From assembly GCA_964510225.1 (NCBI GenBank), contig CAZEAN010000009.1:1-64000 (forward strand): DNA of 64,000 nucleotides. Direction: 5' to 3'. The notes below the pieces were generated by a model. That model ran no database searches and was not told the DNA's origin. It saw only the letters and a program-made list of their open reading frames with translations. The DNA comes from CAZEAN01 sp964510225 (lineage in GTDB: Bacteria > Planctomycetota > Planctomycetia > Isosphaerales > Isosphaeraceae). This document shows, piece after piece, positions 9,726 through 18,351 of this stretch (positions within the stretch are counted from its first letter, which is position 1; each line of letters starts with the position of its first letter). The position numbers were made by a program, and so were the translations under genes.

Positions 9726-10787
9726 ATGCGACATTCGGATCAGCGAAAGACAACCAGCGGGTTCACCCTGATCGAGCTGTTGGTCGTTATCGCCATCATC
9801 GGTGTCTTGATCGCACTTCTTCTCCCCGCCGTTCAATCGGCTCGCGAAGCCGCCCGTCGTGCCCAGTGCACCAACAACCTTAAACAGCTTGGGCTTGCGC
9901 TCCACAATTACAACGACACCTTCGGTTCCTTTCCTCCGGGAGGAATGACGGTCCCTGGATGGGCTTGGGACAATAATGGAATGACCTGGCGCGTAATGGT
10001 TCTTCCGTTCATGGAAGGGAACAACGCCTACGATGCGGTCAACTTCAGCCTCTACGCGAGTGGATCGGGCACCAGCTCCATCCAGACTGCTTGGTATACC
10101 GTCTTTGAGACCTTCCTTTGCCCGTCCGATGGCGAGAATGGCGGCGGATTCCGTGCCAATGCGGGTCAAGAAGGCCAGCACCCCGCCGGCGCTGCTCCTC
10201 CTCCCGTCGGTAGCCCGAACGGTACTCCGTTGGTATCGGTCTCAAATTATGCCGGGAGCTTTGGTGACAACTATTGCATCGGACACTTAACGCCGCCGGG
10301 TGGGCCTTGGGAAACCCCGATTGAGCAAGATCCTCCCCTCGGGACGCCTCGGATCGGTCACCCTGGATTCTGGGGGACGAACTTCGACGGTGGGAGCCTC
10401 CGAGGTGTCTTTGACTATCGGACTCTTCAAGTCAAACGAATTGGCGATTTCAAAGACGGTACGAGCAGTTCAATCCTCGTCGGCGAAGTCCTACCTTATC
10501 AAGCGGCCGACAGCAACTTCTGGTACTTCAACGGCGGTACCGCTGGCTGCACGGTCCCGATTAACTGGGAAACTCGTGACATCAACTGTGGTGGATTTGG
10601 AACGAGCAACTGGAACTGCCGGTTCAGCTATGCCAGCAAGGGGTTCAAGAGCGAACACCCGGGCGGTGCCAACTTCCTCCTCGGCGACGGTTCGGTCACT
10701 TTCCTGAAAGAATCGATCGACCTCACTGTTTATGCTGCGCTAGGTAGCATTAACGGTCGTGAAGTGGTTAGTGCTGACCAGTATTGA
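9726..10787 (+). CDS. DUF1559 prepilin-type pseudopilin-like protein
   Basis: A 353-residue member of the DUF1559 family, massively expanded in planctomycetes. It begins with a type IV prepilin signal: basic leader, then 'GFTLIELLVVIAII', where the prepilin peptidase should cut after Gly and methylate Phe. The helix continues into 'LLPAVQSAREAARRAQC' and 'NNLKQLGLALHNYND', both classic for the family. The C-terminal part has the H-X9-DG-type ending ('HPGGANFLLGDGSV'). These are exported and thought to assemble into pseudopili or act with type II secretion; the exact role is unknown. No secretion genes are nearby, which is usual for this scattered family. A perfect hairpin terminator follows the stop codon. 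Confidence 0.95.
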   Translation: MRHSDQRKTTSGFTLIELLVVIAIIGVLIALLLPAVQSAREAARRAQCTNNLKQLGLALHNYNDTFGSFPPGGMTVPGWAWDNNGMTWRVMVLPFMEGNNAYDAVNFSLYASGSGTSSIQTAWYTVFETFLCPSDGENGGGFRANAGQEGQHPAGAAPPPVGSPNGTPLVSVSNYAGSFGDNYCIGHLTPPGGPWETPIEQDPPLGTPRIGHPGFWGTNFDGGSLRGVFDYRTLQVKRIGDFKDGTSSSILVGEVLPYQAADSNFWYFNGGTAGCTVPINWETRDINCGGFGTSNWNCRFSYASKGFKSEHPGGANFLLGDGSVTFLKESIDLTVYAALGSINGREVVSADQY

Positions 10788-10817
10788 TCACCAACCCTTG
10801 ACTCTAATTAAAGAATT

Positions 10818-10850
10818 AAACTGTCCCAGTTGAATAAACTGGGACAGTTT
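10818..10850. terminator. Hairpin terminator between convergent genes
   Basis: A perfect 13-bp stem (arms 10818-10830 and 10838-10850) with a seven-base loop, flanked by A-rich and T-rich sequence. It lies 30 bases after the DUF1559 stop and 45 bases beyond the stop of the convergent fasciclin gene, so it could end transcription from both sides. Confidence 0.85.
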
Positions 10851-10894
10851 TTAAACTGTCTCTATCCTGCTTTAGTAATTAATTAAAGAGCCGA

Positions 10895-12469
10895 TCATGC
10901 CATTGTTGGTGGAATTAAGACTTGGTCGATCACCTGAATCATCCCATTTGTTGTCACGATATTTTCCACGACCACATTACTTCCGTTAATAACAAGTCCG
11001 TCTGAAGTTGCAACAACCATTACCTCTTCTCCTTGAGCGGTTTCAACTCTTCCATTAACGGTAAGTTCCGTTGTGTTTAGAGACATATTCGGCACGACAT
11101 GGTAGAGCAGAATCTCGGCGAGTTGTTCGGGGTCGTCGAGGAGTGCGTCGAGTGTCTCTTGACCAAGTGCGGCGAAGGCTTCGTCAGTTGGAGCGAAGAC
11201 CGTGAAAGGTCCCTCTCCTTGAAGCGTTTCGACGAGGTCAGTTGCTTCGAGTGCCGTTGCGAGTGTCGTAAAGCTGCCCGCTGCAACCGCCGTCTCCACG
11301 ATGTCCATCGAGGGAATCATTAAGACCTCATCGATCACATGGACGATCCCGTTGACGGCCTTGAGGTTCGTAGCAACAAGGCCCGAATCGTTGATGGTCA
11401 CTCCCTCTCCGGTCGATCGAATTCCAATCTCAGATCCCTCCGCAGTTGGGAACGTACCGGAGCCTACAACCTCAGGCGCAGAGAATGCTCCAGGAACAAC
11501 GTGATAGAGAAGGATTTCGGCGAGTTCTTCTGGGTTATCAAGTAGGAAGTCAAGCGTCTCCTCGCCGAGTGCAGCGAAAGCCTCATCGGTAGGAGCAAAG
11601 ACGGTGAATGGTCCCGCACCCTGAAGCGTTTCGATTAAGTCGGTCGCCTCCAGTGCCGCAACCAGAGTGGTGAGATTGGGGTCTCCGGAGGCGAGTTCGG
11701 TGATGTCTTCGATGACCGCTTGATTCGTTGTGACGAATTCGGGTGATGTGAGGACGATCGCCTCGAACTCGAAACGACCGAGTCCATTCTGCAGGGACTC
11801 GAGGAAGGCGGGTTGACCGACGGCATCGGGTGCGCGGAGAAGCAGGTCGGCATACGTTTCGTCAATCAAATCTTCCGATGCCTCGACGCTGCCCACGATA
11901 ATGGAGGCAACTTCGAATCGTCCGACCCCGTTCTCAAGTGCTTCGAGAAAATCTCCCTGTCCCACACCGTCGATGAGCCGACCCAAAACATCAGAATAGA
12001 CAGACTGCAGGAACCCTTCATTCGTTCCTCCGCCCTGGGTCAAGAAGTACTCATCCGAGGCTAAGATGCTCGCCAGCGCTGTTTCGAAACCCTGAGGAGT
12101 GCGGAGGATTTCGCTGAAGATCGGTGCCCCAAAACCGTCCGGGTCACGGTCCAGGAGGTCCTGGTAGAGCCCCTCGACCTCGGCAGTGACAACCTCGTCA
12201 CTGTCTTGAAGATCCCGAACGAATGTTGATGTCGCGGCTGGGCCTGAGTTGACGAACCCGATGCCGGTCTCGAGTTCATCAGGTTCCGGAGGTCGCCCGA
12301 CAACTTCGTAATAAAGCTGTGTGACGTAAGCATCCGCCCCGCCCTCAACCTCGGCAGCAGCGATCGTACCAGCGCCTGTTGAGAGCAGCGTCCGCTCTTC
12401 CATCGGTTCGAGACACGGCGTGAGTATTCGTTGGATCCGACGTTGGGAAGATTGGTGAGATACAAACAT
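10895..12469 (-). CDS. Exported DUF4214 / double fasciclin-domain protein
   Basis: A 524-residue surface protein. The N-terminus carries 'LEPMEERTLLS', a motif found near the start of many large planctomycete exported proteins. Residues about 45-255 hold repeats of DUF4214 type ('YVTQLYYEVVGRPPEPDEL', then further units with 'LYQDLLDRDPDGFG' and 'VYSDVLGRLIDGVGQ'). Two fasciclin (FAS1) domains follow, about 260-385 and 390-520, each with 'GPFTVFAPTDEAFAALG' and 'AEILLYHVVP'. FAS1 domains mediate adhesion. The two FAS1 copies are near-identical over long stretches, so one likely arose by recent internal duplication. A role in cell-cell or surface adhesion is inferred. The gene is convergent with the DUF1559 gene. 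Confidence 0.92.
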   Translation of the reverse strand: MFVSHQSSQRRIQRILTPCLEPMEERTLLSTGAGTIAAAEVEGGADAYVTQLYYEVVGRPPEPDELETGIGFVNSGPAATSTFVRDLQDSDEVVTAEVEGLYQDLLDRDPDGFGAPIFSEILRTPQGFETALASILASDEYFLTQGGGTNEGFLQSVYSDVLGRLIDGVGQGDFLEALENGVGRFEVASIIVGSVEASEDLIDETYADLLLRAPDAVGQPAFLESLQNGLGRFEFEAIVLTSPEFVTTNQAVIEDITELASGDPNLTTLVAALEATDLIETLQGAGPFTVFAPTDEAFAALGEETLDFLLDNPEELAEILLYHVVPGAFSAPEVVGSGTFPTAEGSEIGIRSTGEGVTINDSGLVATNLKAVNGIVHVIDEVLMIPSMDIVETAVAAGSFTTLATALEATDLVETLQGEGPFTVFAPTDEAFAALGQETLDALLDDPEQLAEILLYHVVPNMSLNTTELTVNGRVETAQGEEVMVVATSDGLVINGSNVVVENIVTTNGMIQVIDQVLIPPTMA

Positions 12470-13092
12470 TGAAAAGACCTCGTCACTGATGCAAGTGAAC
12501 GTATGAAGTGATCATGTGGAGCATCACGTCATTTTCTGAATAGAATGGCGTACTGCTCGCCATCTTTATCAGCACTTGCACACGCTGCGACAAGGCTTTT
12601 GTCTAAATTTTTTCCTGAATTTCCTAGATTGCCAAGATGCGGTCGTTTGAGGTGCGCATTCCTATTCGGCCCAGGACAATGTCGTAGGGCTGATTGGGAA
12701 AGCAAAGCATATTAGTGATTCGAAATGAAGTTGGCCTAGACGACACAAAACTGGGGTTGGCCATACGAGTTGCGCGGGAACTCCGAGACTTCGACAACAC
12801 ACCGCAGTGGATCCGTTGTTGTTTCGAATCAACACGACTGCCATCACGCGCGTGTTTAAACTTGCAATTTCAGCTCGATGAGCCTTTTAGAGCGCCTGTG
12901 GTGCCTAAGGATGTTCCCTCGTTTACGCTTTCTGTTCTTGGTTGCGAACGGCCTGTCACAAATGGTGCTTCGCAATCGTTTGCATCATGCATTGCACGAG
13001 GTTCTCCACAACGTGGAGGAGGTAAACCAGACCCCTTGCAATGGCCCTAGCCGCTTTTCTTTGCCATCAACAACCCTGGAACTACCGAAACG
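12470..13092. other. Intergenic gap between divergent genes
   Basis: About 620 bases between the divergent fasciclin and PEP-CTERM genes. No reading frame here has a recognisable product or a good ribosome site. It presumably holds both promoters, but I cannot place -35/-10 boxes with confidence. Confidence 0.45.
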
Positions 13093-13761
13093 ATGAGTTC
13101 ATTCTCCTTCGCAAACCGAATTCTCCTCCCTACCATTGTGCTGTTCGCCGCCAGTATCTTCGCCGGCAACACTGCCTCCGCAAGCTCGCTCATGTTCACC
13201 TTGGGTGGCACCGACAATTTCGGTACGGACCCAATCCAAGTCGACGTCACCATCGAAGAGATGGGCGATGACCTCAAGTTCACGGTGACGTTGGTTCCCG
13301 ACACAATTGACGGCACAAACAACATTGGGGACATCCGGGGCATTTTCTTCGATGTCAGCGATGACAGCATCATCAACACCCTCAGCGTTACTGGTGCTGA
13401 TGTTACTGATTCAGAGTTCCAAGCAAACAGTGTCATCAACTTCGGTGGTGGCAACAATCTGAATCCGGCCGATCCCTTCGACGCCGGTCTTACTATCGGA
13501 ACTCCGGGTATGGGTAACGACGACATTCAGACGACCATGTTCGTTCTCTCCAGCAGCACAACTGTTCTTACGCTCGACTTCGTCAACAACGAGCGCCTCG
13601 GCGTCCGAGCAACAAGTGTCGGCCCAGCTAACAGCGGCCGAGAAGGCAGCTCTAAAATTGCTGGAATCGTTTTCGTTCCCGAACCCTCGACACTTGCCCT
13701 CTCGGGAATTGCCGGCATCGCTGGTCTTGGTCTGGCACTTCGACGCCGAGCACGCGGCTGA
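13093..13761 (+). CDS. PEP-CTERM sorting domain protein
   Basis: A 222-residue exported protein. It has an N-terminal signal peptide ('ILLPTIVLFAASIFAGNTASA') and a C-terminal PEP-CTERM signal: 'VPEPSTLALSGIAG', a hydrophobic helix, then the basic tail 'RRRARG'. In other bacteria the PEP-CTERM signal is processed by an exosortase, giving proteins tied to exopolysaccharide or the cell surface. The middle (about 30-190) is an Asp/Thr/Asn-rich beta-sandwich-like region without a recognised domain. No exosortase gene is in the window. The ATG at 13093 has no strong ribosome site. Confidence 0.88.
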   Translation: MSSFSFANRILLPTIVLFAASIFAGNTASASSLMFTLGGTDNFGTDPIQVDVTIEEMGDDLKFTVTLVPDTIDGTNNIGDIRGIFFDVSDDSIINTLSVTGADVTDSEFQANSVINFGGGNNLNPADPFDAGLTIGTPGMGNDDIQTTMFVLSSSTTVLTLDFVNNERLGVRATSVGPANSGREGSSKIAGIVFVPEPSTLALSGIAGIAGLGLALRRRARG

Positions 13762-13813
13762 TCGATCGAAGAAGATCAACTTGCCTCATTAACTATTCTT
13801 GCACCACGCCTCA

Positions 13814-13861
13814 AACCACAACCACGCACCTTGGTGGATCAAGTTCTGGGCGGTTGTGGTT
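13814..13861. terminator. Inverted repeat between convergent genes
   Basis: Arms around 13814-13827 and 13850-13861 (AACCACAACC with GGTTGTGGTT) can pair with one bulge across a loop of about 22 bases. It sits between the stops of the PEP-CTERM and ACT genes. There is no good T-run, so termination is only suggested. Confidence 0.4.
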
Positions 13862-13877
13862 GTTCAGTATGACTAAA

Positions 13878-14369
13878 TTAGAGCCTGAGGTCGGCCTCGG
13901 AAAGAATCTCGAAGCCCATTGTTTTGAGGGTCTGTCCAGCGAGTTCGACATTATCGATGTGCATCGCCACCGCGCCAAAGCCATGGGGGCGAACCAAAAG
14001 CGGATAGGCGTAGTGGATGTTCAGTTCGCCCTGCAGAAGCGCTGTGCAGAGCCCGTTCAGGGTGTGAACGCCATTACCGAGTTCGGTAACGAGCAGTTCA
14101 TTTTCGGCGAAGGGGAGTTCGGCATTTTTTAAAATCTCTCGCCCTTGCTCACAGTGGCTAAGCATCACCCGGACGATGCAACAATCGGCCGAATCGGCGA
14201 TCGAGAGCCCCACGATGCCAACGCGGGTCCCATCGAATGCGCGGACCAATTCCAAGAGCTGTCCGACCCGATTTTCCAAGAAGACAGAGAATTGCGTAAT
14301 TGTGGGCCAGCTATAACCTTCCATCGTTTCGAAGGTGATACCGGCGGCGTCGTCTTCACCCAAACTCAT
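13878..14369 (-). CDS. Tandem ACT-domain protein
   Basis: A 163-residue protein that reads as two ACT-type units: the first from 'ITQFSVFLENRVGQLLELV' (about residues 22-90), the second around 'ELNIHYAYPLLVRPHGFGAVAMHIDN' in pieces (about 95-160). ACT domains bind amino acids or similar small ligands and usually regulate enzymes; stand-alone pairs like this are of unknown partner. The phrase 'NRVGQLLELVRAF' is typical for ACT proteins that open with a Pro/Gly-turn and a helix. The start at 14369 is chosen because GGAGG lies six bases upstream; an upstream extension to 14474 is not protein-like. Cytoplasmic, no membrane segments. Confidence 0.75.
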   Translation of the reverse strand: MSLGEDDAAGITFETMEGYSWPTITQFSVFLENRVGQLLELVRAFDGTRVGIVGLSIADSADCCIVRVMLSHCEQGREILKNAELPFAENELLVTELGNGVHTLNGLCTALLQGELNIHYAYPLLVRPHGFGAVAMHIDNVELAGQTLKTMGFEILSEADLRL

Positions 14370-14851
14370 CAGGCGCCTCCGTTGCAAACGAGACGAACGA
14401 CCAAGCCCGTATCCCCAACTGTATCTTTGGAGAGCGACGGTTTGGGTTGTCAGTGCAAGAATGGCCTTAACCACTTTCCATCTAAAGTTTAACGTCCAGT
14501 CAGTGAGGGGTCAATTCGGATCAACCGATACATCCGTTGTTCCCATCTAATAACGGACGGATCCGCCCTGATCCTCAATTTCGGGAAAAGTGCACTCCCT
14601 CACCGTGCCGATTGAGGACTCAGAAAAGGGAGAGAATTCTCGAGACGATCGAAACGTCTGAGAAGCAGGGTCGATTGAGTTTACCGATCGACGTGATTCT
14701 GACACGCCGGTCGGGTCTCATCGATCAGTCGGAAACGGAAATCCAACAATCAACGGGGCGTTGGCCGAGTCGTCTCCCTCCAACAGGGCTCTGAGAAGCC
14801 CGAGGGAAGACGAGCTGAGGCGGCCCGCACCTGCACCGGAGACAGAAGTCC
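14370..14851. other. Intergenic gap between divergent genes
   Basis: About 480 bases between the ACT gene and the next exported protein gene, which point away from each other. I see no supported gene or RNA. It presumably contains both promoters. Confidence 0.4.
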
Positions 14852-16183
14852 ATGAACTGGCGACGATTCGAGCTGGTCCGGGCCGGGGCTGTCGCGGCCT
14901 TCCTTGCATCAGTAGTCACGTTGACAGCGAATGCACAAGAACCGGTTGAACCGGTCCCAGGTGCTGACTTTATCGCCCACTCTGTTGATCTTTTGAAAGC
15001 TCAGCGCGACGGTCAACTTGCTGTCGACGCACGGGGTGCCGGCGATGATCAAGTGAAGCTCCATATCCAGAACATCTCTGGTCGTCGGCTCCAAGTGATC
15101 ATTCCTTCCGGCCTGGTCGCCTCGGCAGCAACTGGCCAAGGTGCATTCCAGAGCATGGGGATCGGTCGCCTCTCGAATCATGACGAGGCGTTCGGGGCCT
15201 TCGAACGGTCAGATAGCTCTGAAAGCGCCGGGTTCCGTTCAGTCGGGATTGCTGATGCTCCCGATGCCGAGTCGGTTGCGATCGCCGGTGGCCAGGAAGT
15301 GACGATCCTCCTTCCTGCGGTCTGCTTGAACCTTGGTCTCCCCGACCCCAAGCCTACGGATCGATTCGAGTTGATGGATGTTAGCGAATACAGCAATGAC
15401 GAACGCGTTCAAAAAGCACTCCGATCACTCGGAAATCTCGGTACGGGACGTCGCGTCGCTCAAGTGGTGATGTGGCACGTCTGCAACAATTACAGCCTTG
15501 AGCAGATTGCCCGACTCGCGCCTCAAATCGCGAATCAATGGGAGTTCGCCCTTGCAGACCGATTTGTCGAAGCACTCGATGCTTCGGTTGGCACCGAGGT
15601 CGTTGATCCAGCATACCTTCAAGAAGGTCGGATTTTCGTTCGAGTTCAAGGCGACGCCCAAATCGCCGAAGAAGTCGATCGTCTTGCTACCGAACTCGAT
15701 GGAGCCTGGATTCTCGGTCTCCGAGCCCGCGCACTCCAAAATGAATACGCCCCGAAAACCTCGGGTCCTGCTCTCTACCTGATCGTGACCCTCAACGCTG
15801 GGGCCGATACCGTGACCGCTGGCCGTGTGGCGGTCCATGGCTCGGCACGAGACGCTGAATGGCAGAATGGTGGAGTCGCCAAGTTTGTTGCGGAGCGACC
15901 CCTCAACGAGATCGATGGTCTCGAACTCGCTGACGAACTTGAACGAGCGATTGCCAACAAGTTCGTGAAGGTTCGTCCCAACCGACGGACGAAGGGTGGT
16001 CTGGTCTACAGACTCTCGAACGGACTCCCCCTGACGATCGCTCACCTCACAATCGATCCCAACGGCGACGGTACTTCTCTCCTTTCAGTAGAGTCGATCG
16101 GCATTGCTCCGCTCCGGACCGCCGAAGTCACCGTCCCGAGCGAGACCCTCCTCATCGAACGACTCGAACTCAACGGTCTGTGA
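14852..16183 (+). CDS. Exported protein of unknown function
   Basis: A 443-residue protein with an N-terminal signal peptide ('AGAVAAFLASVVTLTANAQE', cleavage likely after AQ or NA). The mature part is soluble, mixed alpha/beta, with no motif I can name. Residues about 50-80 ('VKLHIQNISGRRLQVIIPSG') and about 135-165 look like a beta-sandwich segment of the kind used in small lipidated or periplasmic planctomycete proteins; residues about 175-225 resemble a helical segment ('VQKALRSLGNLGTGRRVAQ'). GGAG lies ten bases before the ATG. No operon partner: the next gene converges on it. Function not assigned. Confidence 0.75.
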   Translation: MNWRRFELVRAGAVAAFLASVVTLTANAQEPVEPVPGADFIAHSVDLLKAQRDGQLAVDARGAGDDQVKLHIQNISGRRLQVIIPSGLVASAATGQGAFQSMGIGRLSNHDEAFGAFERSDSSESAGFRSVGIADAPDAESVAIAGGQEVTILLPAVCLNLGLPDPKPTDRFELMDVSEYSNDERVQKALRSLGNLGTGRRVAQVVMWHVCNNYSLEQIARLAPQIANQWEFALADRFVEALDASVGTEVVDPAYLQEGRIFVRVQGDAQIAEEVDRLATELDGAWILGLRARALQNEYAPKTSGPALYLIVTLNAGADTVTAGRVAVHGSARDAEWQNGGVAKFVAERPLNEIDGLELADELERAIANKFVKVRPNRRTKGGLVYRLSNGLPLTIAHLTIDPNGDGTSLLSVESIGIAPLRTAEVTVPSETLLIERLELNGL

Positions 16184-16348
16184 TCGGAAACGAATCGTCG
16201 CTCCTGCACCGTACTATTCGGCGTGAATCGCCCTAGCGCTTGGTTCAGTGTGACCGGCCAAGGCGTGCTGAAGGAAGCTGCCCTCAAGTTGATCCCAAGT
16301 TGCTTCCGACCCTTCCTTCAGTCGCCTTGGTCGATGTGCTTCAACTTC

Positions 16349-18196
16349 TTATGGTGAAGTTTGAATCCTTCCTCGGACCGCTCGGTAGTTGCCGATCGAT
16401 TCAGTCGTTGTCAGGTAGCGCTTGTAGATACGGAAGAGTGAAGCCGTGCCCTGAAACTCGTCGCTAATCTGGGCTTCAGCAGTCCCGTTGATTGTGCTGA
16501 AGAAGGGTGAGAAACGGGTGTAGCCAAAGGGTGAATCACCACCATCGAGTAAATCGCCGTCGACGACAAGACTTAGAACCTTCGATTCACCGTCGATATT
16601 GATCACAATGTGATGTTTTGTATGCGGCTGGATGACTTGGTTCCCTGATCGATGAACCACCAGACTGCTAAGGTCATCAAGGAGGACTTGAATCTGCCCG
16701 TCCTTCAGAAGTGAGACCTCGATCCCCTGACCCTTGTGTCGGACGGCGCCGTGTGCAGGAGGCGGTGTCGCACTCACCCGAGTGCTCAACAGAATCTGAT
16801 CCTTGTGGAGTGGACCAGTCTCGATCGCAAACTCAAGGGCAGCACTGGCTCCGTTCCAGATCGGACCGAACTCCGGGATCGGATGGGTCAGACCTTGAAT
16901 CGCGTCACTCCCAGCGCGTTCAAATGCCAGTCCCTCGCGGGTGACTTCCTTGCGTTCAAACTGATTCCAAAGCTGCTCAAGGAAATCAGATGGAACTTCA
17001 TGAATCCGCGCCGTTGTTTTCTGGGTTTCGGAGATAAAATAGCGACCATCAGCTTCAAGCCAGTCGGGATAGGAAATCCCGTTGTGGTACTCTTCGTCGT
17101 AGAGGAAAACCTCGGGCTGTGTCCAGTGAATGTACCCGTCTCGTTCGATGCCACCGGCAAGCCAAGTTGGGTTCCGACTCCCTCGGACCACACCGGTGTA
17201 GTTTGTGGTCCCATTGTTGTGGAAGAAGAGGAGATACTTGCCGTTCTTGAACCGTGTGATTTTGTTCAACGCCCGAGGTTGCTTGATCCGTTTCCCTCCG
17301 GGGTAGTAAGTCGACCATCCCGTCTTCCAAGTCCTCCCCTGGTCTCGACTGTACGACTGCCCAGCGAACCCTGCGACTGTCCGAAAGACGGCGTACAAAC
17401 TACCGTCACTCAGAGAAACGAGATTATGTTCGTCGGCCACGGCACCTTCTGAAGCCTGGATCCCTACGTTCCCTTCAGGTAGCGTCTCCCAGATGATTTT
17501 TGAAGGATCGGACTCTGAGAGGAGGTTGGGACTTTTAAGCACGCAACCTTCCGACCTGTGCATAAACCCTCGACCAAAGTTCCCAACTTTTCCCATCCCC
17601 ATAAACACATCAGTTCCTACGACTATCGGTTTCGAGATGCTCCAGAAGAACTGGACCGCACCGTCGTAGACGTTCTGCTGATCAATCTCGAAGTTCCGCA
17701 TGGGGATTCGGTATCGCTCATTTGACCAAGTGATGCCGCCATTGTCTGAGTACTTAAACATCAGTGCGCCTAAAGTGTCGACGCGCTGAAGTGGTTTCCC
17801 TCGATAGTCCTTTATGGTCCGGCGATTCTCAAAGTTGTAGGTATAGATTGCATAGATCCTTCCCGATGATGCCACGAAGGGTACGACCCAGGAGGCCTCG
17901 GGGCCGTTGGCGGGCTCAATGTCAACCAATCCGGACCAGGTTCTCCCTTGGTCGAAGCTCCGAGTGGCGACGACGTGTTGTCCTGAGGAACCCTCACGGC
18001 CGCTTCCGGTCGTCATCAAGCAGAGCCAATGGCCTTCCGGAGTTTCAACTAGATAAGGTTGATCGCAATAGCCTTCGCTTGGAATCTCGGCGATCGCATT
18101 GTTTAGGTTCCGCCAATCGTCTGCATCGACGTGGCAGGGAAATCCCTGGCTGACGAGCGCCAAACCCAAGAAACCACATGTTAGCTTCAGTCCCAT
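16349..18196 (-). CDS. Exported BNR-repeat sialidase-like protein with C-terminal LamG-like region
   Basis: A 615-residue protein with a signal peptide (cleavage near 'CHVDA'). Three Asp-box (BNR) motifs are visible: 'SFDQGRTW' (80-87), 'SDNGGITW' (150-157) and 'SRDQGRTW' (283-290), which mark the six-bladed sialidase fold. Sialidases release terminal sialic acids; many planctomycete relatives have unknown sugar targets, so the substrate is open. Residues about 440-610 look like a concanavalin/LamG-type beta-sandwich ('HHIVINIDGESKVLSLVVDG'), likely carbohydrate-binding. It is divergent from the DUF1501 gene across about 155 bases and lies beside sulfatases, which fits glycan breakdown. Confidence 0.85.
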   Translation of the reverse strand: MGLKLTCGFLGLALVSQGFPCHVDADDWRNLNNAIAEIPSEGYCDQPYLVETPEGHWLCLMTTGSGREGSSGQHVVATRSFDQGRTWSGLVDIEPANGPEASWVVPFVASSGRIYAIYTYNFENRRTIKDYRGKPLQRVDTLGALMFKYSDNGGITWSNERYRIPMRNFEIDQQNVYDGAVQFFWSISKPIVVGTDVFMGMGKVGNFGRGFMHRSEGCVLKSPNLLSESDPSKIIWETLPEGNVGIQASEGAVADEHNLVSLSDGSLYAVFRTVAGFAGQSYSRDQGRTWKTGWSTYYPGGKRIKQPRALNKITRFKNGKYLLFFHNNGTTNYTGVVRGSRNPTWLAGGIERDGYIHWTQPEVFLYDEEYHNGISYPDWLEADGRYFISETQKTTARIHEVPSDFLEQLWNQFERKEVTREGLAFERAGSDAIQGLTHPIPEFGPIWNGASAALEFAIETGPLHKDQILLSTRVSATPPPAHGAVRHKGQGIEVSLLKDGQIQVLLDDLSSLVVHRSGNQVIQPHTKHHIVINIDGESKVLSLVVDGDLLDGGDSPFGYTRFSPFFSTINGTAEAQISDEFQGTASLFRIYKRYLTTTESIGNYRAVRGRIQTSP

Positions 18197-18351
18197 TTGT
18201 TCGCTCCCCGTTGCTCATTGAGTCCGATCGTTGTATCAAAGAAATTAGAGAGGACCAGGATCTAGCCATGCAATGACTCGGAAGTTCAGGTTAGCTTGGT
18301 TTGGGTCCGCCCGCGAGCCTCTTCACTTTAATTGAACTGAGAGGTGTTGCC

